Shown here: positions 16,068-24,191 of the stretch, piece after piece | Numbering within the stretch: the first letter of the stretch is position 1 | Layout of the letters: every line of letters begins with the position of its first letter | From: Phytohabitans flavus | Lineage (GTDB): Bacteria > Actinomycetota > Actinomycetes > Mycobacteriales > Micromonosporaceae | DNA length: 64,000 nucleotides | NCBI RefSeq assembly: GCF_011764545.1 | Contig: NZ_AP022870.1 | Span: forward strand, 124,001 to 188,000 | Reading direction: 5' to 3' | Notes under the pieces: model-generated | The model's input: only the letters and a program-made list of their open reading frames with translations | What the model was told of the DNA's origin: nothing | The model's database searches: none | Position numbers and translations under genes: made by a program

Positions 16068-17968
16068 ATGCTGCGCATGTCGTGGAGCACCTTTCGGGAC
16101 CGGTGGCAGGTCTTCGTCGGCGCGATCGTCACGGTCTGCCTCGGCGTGGCGCTGGTCCAGTCGTCGCTGCTGACACTTGTCTCGGCGGCCACCGCGAAGA
16201 TCCCGCCGGGGCTGAGCGCCGCCGAGGAGCGGGCGCTGCGCGACGGGTACGACGGTGCGGTCGCGCTGCTCGGCATGACGATGGGGCTCGCCGCGTTCGT
16301 CGCGATCTTCATCGTCAGCTCGACGTTCGCCTTCACCGTCGCGCAGCGCCGCCGTGACCTGGCGCTGCTGCGGCTCGTCGGTGCGGGCCGGGGGCAGGTG
16401 CGCACGCTGCTGGTGGGGGAGGCGCTCCTGCTCGGCGTGCTCGGCTCCGCCCTCGGCGTGCTTGTCGGCGTGGTGGTCATGCGGCTCCAGGCGGCGATGC
16501 TGGACGCGTTCGGGTTCGTGCCGCCGGGCTTCGTCGGCGAGTGGCGGCAGTGGGTGCTGTCCGTCTCCGGGGTACCGGCATCGGCATCGCCGTCCTCGGC
16601 GTGCTGGCCGCCTCCCGCCGCGCGGCCAAGGTACGGCCGCTGGAGGCACTGCGCGACGTCGGCGGGGCGGCCCGGGTCATGACCGTGTCCCGGTGGGTGT
16701 TCGGCACGCTCTTCCTGGGCGGGAGCATCGCACTGCTCATCCTTGTACCGGTGCTCGGCGGGGAGGCCGCGCTGCCGCTGTCCATCTTCGTGTCGTTCAC
16801 GCTGGTGACCGCGTTCGCGGCGTTCGCCCCGCTGGTCGTGCCGCTGGTGGGCTGGCCGTTCGGGCTGCTCTTCCGGGGCCGGCTCGGGGTGCTGGCGCAC
16901 GCCAACCTGCGCGCCGGCGTGCGCCGCAGCGCCTCCACCGCCGCCCCGATCATGGTGCTTGTCGCGTTCGTGGTCGGCATGGCCGGCACGATGGACACCA
17001 TCACCGAGGCCAGCCGCCAGGAGGTCGCCCGCGACATGAGCGCCGACCTGGTACTCGACGCGGACCGCCCGGTACGCGACCAGGTGGCCGCCGTGCAGGG
17101 TGTCGACGCCGTCTCCGAGGAGGCGCCGGTCATCCTGGACGTCGGCTTGGACTACGGGGGCGAGCAGATCACGTACCAGGGCGTGGACGCGCTCGCGGTC
17201 GACCCCGCCGGGTACGCCAGCACGCACCGGGTAGTGCCGACCGCGGGCAGCCTGGCCGACCTGCGCGGCGAGACGATCGCGCTCAGCCCCAGCTACGCGC
17301 CCGAGTTGCGCTTCAAGGTCGGCGACACGCTGCCGGTACGGATCGACGGCGGACCCGACCGGCTGCGCGTGGTGGCCCTGCTGCCGGACACGCTCGCCGG
17401 CCCGTTCTTCCTGCTCCCACCCGACGTGATGCCGGCCGACGGCGCCTGGCGGTACGCGGTGAAGGCGGCCGACCCGCAGGCCGTCGCGCCCCGGCTCGCC
17501 AGCCTGGGTGAGGTGAAGACGACCTCGGAGTGGATCGAGGCATACGCCGACGAGGAGCAGCGCCAGAGCGTCGACGTCATGGTGGCGCTGCTCGGCATGG
17601 CCATGCTGTACACGGTGATCGCCATGGTCAACGCGGTGGTGATCTCCGCTTCGGACCGGCGCGGCGAGTTCGCGGCGGCGCGAGTGACCGGCCTGACCCG
17701 CGGTCAGGTGGTGCGCACCGCGCTGGGCGAGGCGCTGGGCGTGGTGGCGATCGGCCTGCTCCTGGGCACGCTCGCGGCGGCCGGCACCGTGGTCGGCATC
17801 GCATTCGCCATCAAGGACATGATCGGTATCAGCGCGACCAGCCCACCCTGGGCGCTGCTGGGCGCGGTCGCGGTCGGCGCCACGCTGATCGTGGGTACGG
17901 CGAGCGTGCTCACCACCCTCTCCGCGACCCGTACACCCGCGATCCGCCTCGTCGCCGCCCGCGAGTGA
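16068..17968 (+). CDS. FtsX/MacB-type ABC permease (one frameshift as sequenced)
   Basis: Large permease with two FtsX-like halves, about 633 residues when restored. The first segment (residues 1-165) carries a helix near the N terminus and VAQRRRDLALLRLVGAGRGQ followed by LLLGVLGSALGVLVGVVVM. The frame then breaks in the run GGGG at 16569-16572. Adding one G gives SGGTGIGIAVLGVLAASRRA and the frame continues to TGA 17968. Downstream are an extracellular domain and a second FtsX core (AMLYTVIAMVNAVVISASDR, FAAARVTGLTRGQ). Probably exports lipid, peptide or lipoprotein with the preceding ATPase. The break is likely a sequencing artefact. Confidence 0.82.
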
Positions 17969-18459
17969 GGACCCGCCTTGCCTCTAATCAGCCATCGACG
18001 GGGCGACTTTCGTACGAGCCGACCAGGCGGGCCAGCTGCCGACCCGCCGCCCATAGCGGTTCGCTTTAGACCTCTCCGCGCGGGACGGACGCCGGTCACG
18101 CAGCCGACAGCTTCTCTTTCTTTGAGACAAGGTATTTGCCCCGGTCCGCGCCAGTCGCTGACCGTATGCTCCCGCGGGCACCGCGCAGGTCGGCGGCTCG
18201 CTGGCGCTCGCCGAGATCCCCGACCTAATAAGAGCAACCGGGTAGGGCGGCAGTCATACTCGGCTCCGGTAGCCGCCGGCGGGTGAGCACTTCCCTGACC
18301 AGGACGTTGAGTCCTCAGCGCAGATCGTGCCCCGTTGGTGGTCGGGAGACAGGACCGCTGATGGGATGTCGTGCCTCGCTGACTGTGGCGTGAGCACTCG
18401 TTTATTAGGTCGCTGGTAGTTCTCCGCAGGCTCGCCGGAGCAGATCTGTCCGCTATGGA
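17969..18459. other. Non-coding left flank of the IS110 element (about 490 bases)
   Basis: No gene. Around 18165-18220 a short GC-rich frame AQVGGSLALAEIPDL looks like a remnant of an older gene and ends where the sequence becomes AT-richer (about 18222). From there to the transposase start the DNA has small perfect stems, for example AGGAC/GTCCT around GTTGA (18300-18314) and CTCCG/CGGAG just before the gene. This segment has the right place and size for the left-end non-coding RNA (bridge RNA) of IS110-group elements, but I cannot fold it. Confidence 0.4.
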
Positions 18460-19717
18460 TTGGAGTCGAGTTTGCTGTTCGTCGGAGATGACTGGGCGGA
18501 GGATCACCACGACGTCGAGTTGCAAGACGAGACGGGCCGGGTGTTGGGCCGGGCGAAGCTGCCTGAGGGTGTGGCGGGTATCGGGCGGCTGCACGCGATG
18601 ATCGGCGAGCACCTGGGTGAGGACGACGAGGCGACGGTGGTGGTCGGTATCGAGACCGACCGCGGCCCGTGGGTGCAGGCGCTGATCGCGGCCGGCTACC
18701 AGGTTTATGCGATCAATCCGCTGCAGGTGGCCCGGTACCGTGAGCGTCGTGGTGTGTCGGGTGCCAAGAGCGACACCGGTGACGCACATGCCTTGGCCGA
18801 CATGGTGCGCACCGACCGCCACCAGCTGCGCCCGGTCGCCGGGGACAGCGCCCAGGCCGAGGCGGTCAAGGTCCTGTCCCGTGTGCATAAGACGCTGATT
18901 TGGGACCGTACCCGGCAGATGCTGCGGCTGCGTCACGCGCTGCGTGAGTTCTTCCCGGCCGCGCTGGTCGCCTTCGACGATCTCACCGCCCCGGAGGCCC
19001 TTGAGCTGCTGGGCGCCGCGCCGGAACCGACCGCAGCCGCCGCGCTGAGCACCGAACGGATCAACGAAGCGCTCAAGCGCGCACGCCGCCACGGCAGGGC
19101 AGCCAAGGCCGAGGCCATCGCGGCCGCGTTGCGGGCCGAGCATCTGGGCCAGCCCCCAGTAGTGGCTACCGCCTTCGCCGCGACCGTGCGCGCGCACGTG
19201 GCGATCCTGGGCACCCTCAACGCCGAGATCAAGACCATGGGTAAGGAGATCGAGGCCCATTTTTCCGAGCACCCGGACGCTGAGGTCTACCTTAGCCAGC
19301 CCGGCCTTGGCGTCGTGCTCGGCGCCCGGGTGCTCGCCGAGTTCGGCGACGACAAACAGCGTTACGCCGACGCAAGAGCACGCAAGAACTACGCCGGGAC
19401 CAGTCCGATCACCCGCCAGTCCGGCAAGAAGAAGGTTGTGCTGGCCCGCTACGTCCACAACGACAGGCTGGTCGACGCCCTCGGCCAGCAGGCCTTCACC
19501 GCACTGAACAACTCACCAGGCGCCCGCACCTACTACGACCAACTCCGGGCCAAAGGCGTCGGCCACCGCGCCGCGCTCCGCCAGCTCGGCAACCGTCTCG
19601 TCGGCATCCTCCACGGATGCCTCAAAACAGGCAAGCCATACAGCGAAGACATCGCCTGGGCACACCACAGAAAAGATCTTGACACTGCCGCTTGACAACA
19701 AATCCACATGGGATGTC
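18222..19717 (+). mobile_element. IS110-family insertion sequence (boundaries approximate)
   Basis: One transposase gene with non-coding ends and no terminal inverted repeats, as expected for IS110. The left edge is set where a gene-like remnant stops (about 18222), the right edge a short way after the transposase stop. An ATGGGATGTC repeat occurs at 18361-18370 and 19708-19717 but may be chance. Total length of about 1.5 kb is normal for the family. Confidence 0.55.
18460..19695 (+). CDS. IS110-family transposase (DEDD/serine recombinase)
   Basis: 411-residue transposase. The N-terminal RuvC-like DEDD domain shows FVGDDWAEDHHDVE (Asp10 or Asp11), VVGIETDRGPW (Glu65) and GAKSDTGDAHALADM (Asp105/Asp108). 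A coiled-coil middle section follows. The C-terminal Transposase_20 domain contains YLSQPGLGVVLGARVLAEFG and the candidate nucleophilic Ser region YAGTSPITRQSGKK. Length is typical and the frame is intact, so the element may be active. The frame opens at TTG 18460; a second TTG at 18472 with TTGGAG 6 bases upstream is an equally good start. Recombination in this family is guided by an element-encoded RNA. Confidence 0.92.
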   Translation: MESSLLFVGDDWAEDHHDVELQDETGRVLGRAKLPEGVAGIGRLHAMIGEHLGEDDEATVVVGIETDRGPWVQALIAAGYQVYAINPLQVARYRERRGVSGAKSDTGDAHALADMVRTDRHQLRPVAGDSAQAEAVKVLSRVHKTLIWDRTRQMLRLRHALREFFPAALVAFDDLTAPEALELLGAAPEPTAAAALSTERINEALKRARRHGRAAKAEAIAAALRAEHLGQPPVVATAFAATVRAHVAILGTLNAEIKTMGKEIEAHFSEHPDAEVYLSQPGLGVVLGARVLAEFGDDKQRYADARARKNYAGTSPITRQSGKKKVVLARYVHNDRLVDALGQQAFTALNNSPGARTYYDQLRAKGVGHRAALRQLGNRLVGILHGCLKTGKPYSEDIAWAHHRKDLDTAA

Positions 19718-20337
19718 TGCGCTGCCGGGTCCGCGGTCCAAGCCCAACTCCACCTCGGGGATCGCCGTCGGGTAAGAGGTGGGTGCGCGGGCGCATGTGC
19801 TCTGCTTCCCTAGAGTGGCCGTGCCGGCGATCACCGGCGACTTTGCCGCCGGGTGGGCCCTCTGGTCCTGGATGATGCTGGTCCCGCGGCGACCGCGCGG
19901 ACCCGTCTCCTTGATCGGCGCGGTCGGGTTGGTGCCGGAGCGCGGACCTGGTTGGACGGCCCCCGCCCAACCGCTGAGCTAGGTCAAGGTTGGGCCGGAG
20001 CGCGGACCCGGAGGCGAAGGTCGTGGTTGGCCGACCACGGCCCCGGGGTGAGCGTGCCCAACGGCGGAGGGTGAGGCCGCGGGAGCGACGGTCCGGACCA
20101 CCACGGACATCGCGGTAGCCCAACTCCTTTGATTTTGGATCTTTATCCGGGAGAAGACGCCGAGGCCACCCTGACTCCAAAGCTGTCTAGCCGAGGTCAG
20201 CCCGGCCTGCCTCGGGGCAGCGACGTCCGTCATGGTCCCGATGCCACCGCCGTGGTGCTTCACTTCGACTTCACCCCATCTGAGAAGCAGCTTTGAACGC
20301 GTGAACCTTTCCACTCACCAGGTGCTACCAACCGGTG
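19696..20337. other. Non-coding right flank of the IS element (about 640 bases)
   Basis: No convincing gene. It holds an imperfect 30-base direct repeat exactly 60 bases apart (19922-19951 and 19982-20011, sharing CGGAGCGCGGACC), a GTGGT/ACCAC stem around 20023-20038, and dispersed repeat copy B (20060-20140). The last 150 bases are the upstream region of the ECF sigma gene. Confidence 0.5.
20060..20140 (+). repeat. Dispersed dyad-rich repeat, copy B
   Basis: Same core as copy A: CGGAGGGTGAGGCCGCGGG, AGCGACGGTCCGGACCAC, ATCGCGGTAGC. This copy contains the perfect palindrome GGTCCGGACC. Its AT-rich tail is more diverged than in A, C and D. Confidence 0.75.
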
Positions 20338-20877
20338 ATGGACGATGACGCGGCCCTGCTCGCGCTTGTGGCGCGGGGTGACAGCGGCGCGCTGGCGCGG
20401 CTGTACCAGGCGTATGCCGGCCGCCTCTTCGGCTACCTGCTGCGACTAGTCGGTGACCGGATGGTCGCGGAGGAGATCCTCCAGGACACGATGCTGGCGG
20501 TGTGGCGCTCGGCCGGCGGCTACGCGGGCGCCTCGGCCGTCTCGACCTGGCTGTTCGCCATCGCCCGCCGCCAGGCGTATTACCGGCTGCGCGGCCAGGC
20601 ACCGCCGCCACCGTTCGAGGCGGTCGACCGCCCGGACCCGGCGCCCGGGCCGGAGGAGCTGGCGATCGCCGCGGCCGGTGGCAGCCCGGTCGCGGGCGCG
20701 GTCGGTGACCTGCCGGATCACCAGCGGGACGTGGTCGCGCTGGTCTTCGTCGCCGGGCTGCCGCTCGCCGAGGCGGCCGCCGTCCTCGGCATACCGGTAG
20801 GGACGGTCAAGAGCCGGCTGCACCACGCCCGGGCCGCGCTGGCCCGCACGCTCGCCACCCAGGAGGTGCCGAAATGA
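20338..20877 (+). CDS. ECF-type RNA polymerase sigma factor
   Basis: Group IV sigma factor of about 179 residues. Region 2: ALARLYQAYAGRLFGYLLRL and AEEILQDTMLAVWRSAGGY with WLFAIARRQAYYRLR. Region 4: LPDHQRDVVALVFVAGLPLA and AAVLGIPVGTVKSRLHHARA. Either ATG 20338 or the GTG just before it can start translation. It overlaps the zinc-finger anti-sigma gene by ATGA, and three transporter genes follow with similar overlaps, so the sigma factor probably autoregulates a five-gene envelope-response operon. Confidence 0.9.
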   Translation: MDDDAALLALVARGDSGALARLYQAYAGRLFGYLLRLVGDRMVAEEILQDTMLAVWRSAGGYAGASAVSTWLFAIARRQAYYRLRGQAPPPPFEAVDRPDPAPGPEELAIAAAGGSPVAGAVGDLPDHQRDVVALVFVAGLPLAEAAAVLGIPVGTVKSRLHHARAALARTLATQEVPK

Positions 20878-21737
20878 GCCTGGAGTATGTGACCGGCGCA
20901 CTCGACGCAGCGGAGCGCGCGAAGTTCGAGGCCCACCTCACCCAGTGTGCCAAGTGTCGCGCCGACGTGGCGGCCTGGCGTTCCCTGGCGACGGCGGCGG
21001 ATGACCCCAGCCCGCCCGGGCCGGAGCTGATCCACCGGGTGCTGCTGCGCAGCGCACTCTCCGGACCGCCGCCGGCGACGCGGCGGAAGGCCTGGTTCTC
21101 GCTCGCGCTGCTGCGGGCCGAGGCGCGGCTGGTGCGGCCAGCGGTCCCGATCGCCTCCGCGCTCGTGATGGCGCTCGGCGTGGCTCTCGCCGCGGCCCCG
21201 TCGGCCACCGGCTCAGCGGGCCAGGTGCTCGCCCTGGTCGCGCCGGTCGTGGCCGCGCTGGGCATCGCCGGGGTGTATGGGCCACGCCGCGACCCCGCCT
21301 TCGAGGTGGTCGCGGCCACACCCACCGCGCCGGGGCTGATCCTGCTCACCCGGATCGCGCTCGTCTTCGGGTATGACCTGGTGCTCGCGCTCGCCGCCTC
21401 GGGCGTGCTCGCCGCGCTGGGCGGTGACCCGGGCGGCCTGTTCACGCTGGTCGACGCCTGGCTCGGGCCGATGGCGCTGCTGTCCGCGCTGAGCCTGGTG
21501 CTCGCCGTGTGGCTCGGCGCCGACGTCGCGGCCGGCGTGGCGGTCGTGCTGTGGTCGCTGCGGGTGCTGGCCGGCGGCCCGCTCGGCAACGCCACCTGGG
21601 CGCTCGACGCCGTCCGGATCGTGTGGGCGACAAACGCGGGCACCGTTCTGGCCGCCACCGCGCTCACCGCGCTCGCGGTATTCCTCGCCGCACGCGGTGA
21701 ACCCATCCGCCACCACCGCGCTACTTACCTCGCGTGA
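20874..21737 (+). CDS. Zinc-finger anti-sigma factor, polytopic membrane protein
   Basis: 287-residue protein. The N-terminal 45 residues are a ZAS-type anti-sigma domain with HLTQCAKC (His-x3-Cys-x2-Cys). This is followed by about six transmembrane helices (for example VLALVAPVVAALGIAGVYG and ALLSALSLVLAVWLGADVAA). Most ZAS proteins have one helix, so the polytopic form is unusual and could itself be the sensor. It overlaps the sigma gene upstream and the permease gene downstream (GTGA at 21734-21737). Confidence 0.85.
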   Translation: MSLEYVTGALDAAERAKFEAHLTQCAKCRADVAAWRSLATAADDPSPPGPELIHRVLLRSALSGPPPATRRKAWFSLALLRAEARLVRPAVPIASALVMALGVALAAAPSATGSAGQVLALVAPVVAALGIAGVYGPRRDPAFEVVAATPTAPGLILLTRIALVFGYDLVLALAASGVLAALGGDPGGLFTLVDAWLGPMALLSALSLVLAVWLGADVAAGVAVVLWSLRVLAGGPLGNATWALDAVRIVWATNAGTVLAATALTALAVFLAARGEPIRHHRATYLA

Positions 21738-22423
21738 GACCAATAGACCTCTGGCGGTCTGAGGTGCGCCGCGCCGGCTGGACCGCGCTGCTGACCCCGC
21801 CCGTCGCCACCGCTGTCCTCGTGCTCGTCGCGCTGCTCGACAGTGGCACGGCCACCGACGAGGCGACCGCCCGCAGTCTGCTCGCCGCCCTGGAGATGGC
21901 GATGCCGCTGGCCGCCGGGGTCGGCGCCGCGTCGCTGGTCGGCCGCGACCCGGCCGTCGAGCTACAGCTGACCGCGCCGACCTCGTATCGGTCGACGCTG
22001 CTGCGCCGGCTCGTGGTCACGCTCGGCTGGGCGGCCCTCCTGGCGGTGCTCGTCGTCGGCGTCCTCGTCATGACCGGCTGGTGGCCGCCGAGCCGAGGGA
22101 TCGTGAGCGGCCAGCTCATCTGGCTCGCGCCCACGCTCTGCCTGGGCGGGTTGGGCTTCCTGGCCGCTGCGGCGTTCCGCGGACCGGCGGCGGCCGGCTC
22201 GCTGATCGCCGCCGTCTGGATCGTGCAGCAGGTCTTTCCCAGCGCGTTCCAGGACCAGGCCTGGTCCCGCCTGCTGTATCTCTTCGCCACCACCCGCGGT
22301 GCCGTGTCGGATGAGTGGACGGCCAACCGCCTCACGCTCGTCGCGACCGCGCTTGCCTTCGGTGTGGTCGGTTGGCTGCTGCTGGGGCGCACCGAGCGGC
22401 TGCTGCGCGGGGAGGCGGAGTGA
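21734..22423 (+). CDS. ABC-2-type membrane subunit (unknown substrate)
   Basis: 229-residue polytopic membrane protein, about six helices, starting at GTG 21734 inside the preceding stop. It has no signature motif beyond hydrophobic pattern. Its place between the anti-sigma gene and a second membrane gene followed by an ABC ATPase makes it a permease subunit of an ABC-2-like exporter. Overlaps the next gene by GTGA (22420-22423). Confidence 0.75.
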   Translation: MRPIDLWRSEVRRAGWTALLTPPVATAVLVLVALLDSGTATDEATARSLLAALEMAMPLAAGVGAASLVGRDPAVELQLTAPTSYRSTLLRRLVVTLGWAALLAVLVVGVLVMTGWWPPSRGIVSGQLIWLAPTLCLGGLGFLAAAAFRGPAAAGSLIAAVWIVQQVFPSAFQDQAWSRLLYLFATTRGAVSDEWTANRLTLVATALAFGVVGWLLLGRTERLLRGEAE

Positions 22424-23193
22424 GCGCGGCATTCCGATACGAGTTCCTGATGCAGGTGCGCAAGCGGTCGATGTGGCTGGCTAATGGCGCGATTGTGCTG
22501 CTGCTCGGCCTGCTCAGCGCCCGCTCGCTCGGCGACGTGCTCGACGACCCGGCGGCGAAGGCGACGATGGCCTCGACCGCGGTCCTGGTCAACCTGATCC
22601 TGCCGGTCGGCTACGGCTGCTTCCTCGCCGACCGCCTGGTCCGGGACGACCGGCTCGGCGTCGCGGCCATCCTCGACGCCACGCCCGCCTCCGCCGCGGG
22701 TCGCCTGGCCGGCAAGTACCTCGGCTCCTGTGCCGCCGCGGCCGTCCCGCTCGCGATCGTCTACTTCGGATTCGCCGCGCTCTACGCCGCCACCGCCGGG
22801 CGGCCGGTCGCGCTCGGCTGGGCGGCCGCGCTCTTCGCGGTGGTCATCCTGCCGGCGGTGTTGTTCGTCGGCGCGTTCGCGCTCGTCGTGCCGCTGCTGA
22901 TCCCGGCGCCGCTGTTCCGGGTGCTGTTCGTCGGGTACTGGTTCTGGGGCAACGCGATCAGCCCCGCGGCGATGCCGACGCTGGCGTCGAGCCTTGTCAC
23001 ACCGATCGGCAGTTACCCGCTGGAGGTGTTCTTCGGCGTCGACCTGGCCGGACCCGAGCCCGGCGCGTTGTTCAACTTCCTCCGGCCGGAAGCCACCGCC
23101 GCCACCGCCTTGCTGTCCATCGGCGTGCTGCTCGCGCTCGCCACCCTCGTCCTCAGCGCCGCGCCCGCCCTGCGTGCCCGCATCACCCGATAG
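22420..23193 (+). CDS. ABC-2-type permease subunit
   Basis: 257-residue membrane protein from GTG 22420, which overlaps the previous stop; upstream in-frame codons lie inside the previous gene. FRYEFLMQVRKRSMWLANGA is the amphipathic first segment typical of ABC-2 permeases. Six hydrophobic helices follow, with the cytoplasmic loop LADRLVRDDRLGVAAILDAT. Works with the ATPase at 23203. Confidence 0.82.
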   Translation: MSAAFRYEFLMQVRKRSMWLANGAIVLLLGLLSARSLGDVLDDPAAKATMASTAVLVNLILPVGYGCFLADRLVRDDRLGVAAILDATPASAAGRLAGKYLGSCAAAAVPLAIVYFGFAALYAATAGRPVALGWAAALFAVVILPAVLFVGAFALVVPLLIPAPLFRVLFVGYWFWGNAISPAAMPTLASSLVTPIGSYPLEVFFGVDLAGPEPGALFNFLRPEATAATALLSIGVLLALATLVLSAAPALRARITR

Positions 23194-23202
23194 GAGAGTC
23201 CC

Positions 23203-24090
23203 TTGCGGATCGAGATTTCCGGGCTCACGAAGACGTACAAGGGAAAGGTGCCGGCCCTCGACGGCCTGGACCTGCTGGTGCCGACCGGCATGTTCGGGCT
23301 GCTCGGCGCCAACGGTGCCGGCAAGACCACGCTGATGCGGATCCTCGCCGGCCTGTTGCGGCCGACCTCCGGCGACGTGCGGATCGGCGGAAACGACGTG
23401 ACGAGCCGCGCCGGGCGGCAGGCGGTGCAGCGGGTGCTCGGCTACCTCCCGCAGGACCTCGGTGTGTACCCGGATCTGAGCGCGCGCGAGTTTCTCGACT
23501 ACGTCGGCCTGCTCAAGGGCATCGACGACCGCGCGACCCGACGGCGCCGGGTCGGCGAGCTGCTGGAGGTGGTGGCGCTCACCAGTGAGGCGGACCGGCG
23601 GCTGCGCGGCTACTCGGGCGGGATGCGCCGCCGCGTCGGCATCGCCCAGGCGCTCCTCGCCGACCCGCGCCTGCTGATCGTGGACGAGCCGACCGCCGGC
23701 CTCGACCCGGAGGAGCGGATCCGTTTCCGCACGCTGCTGTCCCAGCTCGCGGGGGAGCGCACGGTGCTGCTCAGCACCCACATCGTGGACGACATCGCGC
23801 AGACGTGCCGGGAGCTGGCCGTGCTGGCGAAGGGGCGGCTGGTCTTCCGCGGCACCGTGGAGGACCTCACCCGCCGCGCCGACCGTCGGGTGTGGTCGGT
23901 GGTCACGGCCGGTCCGGCGCCGTCCGGCGGCACGATCGTCTCGGCGCTGCCGGTGGAGGGTGGGCTGCGATACCGGGTGGTCGCGGCGACGGCGCCCACA
24001 CTGGACGCCGAGTCGCTCAGCCCGAACCTTGAGGACGGCTACCTGGCCCTTTCCCAGCCTGGCCCCGTAGAAGATGCCATGCGGCCTTAG
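23203..24090 (+). CDS. ABC-2-type transporter ATP-binding protein
   Basis: 295-residue ATPase, TTG start at 23203 with AGGAGAG upstream. Walker A GANGAGKTT, Q-loop YLPQDLGVYPD, signature YSGGMRRRVGIAQ, Walker B LLIVDEPTAGLDP, H-loop LSTHIVDD. It closes the sigma/anti-sigma/permease operon. The C-terminal 75 residues are an extra domain often seen in drug- or lipid-exporting ABC-2 ATPases. An export role in envelope stress is inference from context. Confidence 0.9.
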   Translation: MRIEISGLTKTYKGKVPALDGLDLLVPTGMFGLLGANGAGKTTLMRILAGLLRPTSGDVRIGGNDVTSRAGRQAVQRVLGYLPQDLGVYPDLSAREFLDYVGLLKGIDDRATRRRRVGELLEVVALTSEADRRLRGYSGGMRRRVGIAQALLADPRLLIVDEPTAGLDPEERIRFRTLLSQLAGERTVLLSTHIVDDIAQTCRELAVLAKGRLVFRGTVEDLTRRADRRVWSVVTAGPAPSGGTIVSALPVEGGLRYRVVAATAPTLDAESLSPNLEDGYLALSQPGPVEDAMRP

Positions 24091-24191
24091 CACGCTGGTC
24101 ACAAACCCGTCCGGACCTGGCCACCACTGATGATCAACGTGCACCATGGCGCCCGACCCGAACGCGATCGCGGCGGCCTCTGGAGAGCTCT

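Noticed and set aside
17969..18290. Small open frames left of the IS element as genes
   Set aside because: No ribosome sites or recognisable domains; at most a short remnant reading AQVGGSLALAEIPDL.
18361..19717. ATGGGATGTC direct repeat as target-site duplication of the IS
   Set aside because: IS110 elements do not make such duplications, and a 10-base match between two 300-base regions is not improbable; kept only as a weak boundary hint.
19979..20314. A 111-codon minus-strand frame before the ECF sigma gene
   Set aside because: It translates the dispersed repeat and the sigma promoter region; no domain or ribosome site.
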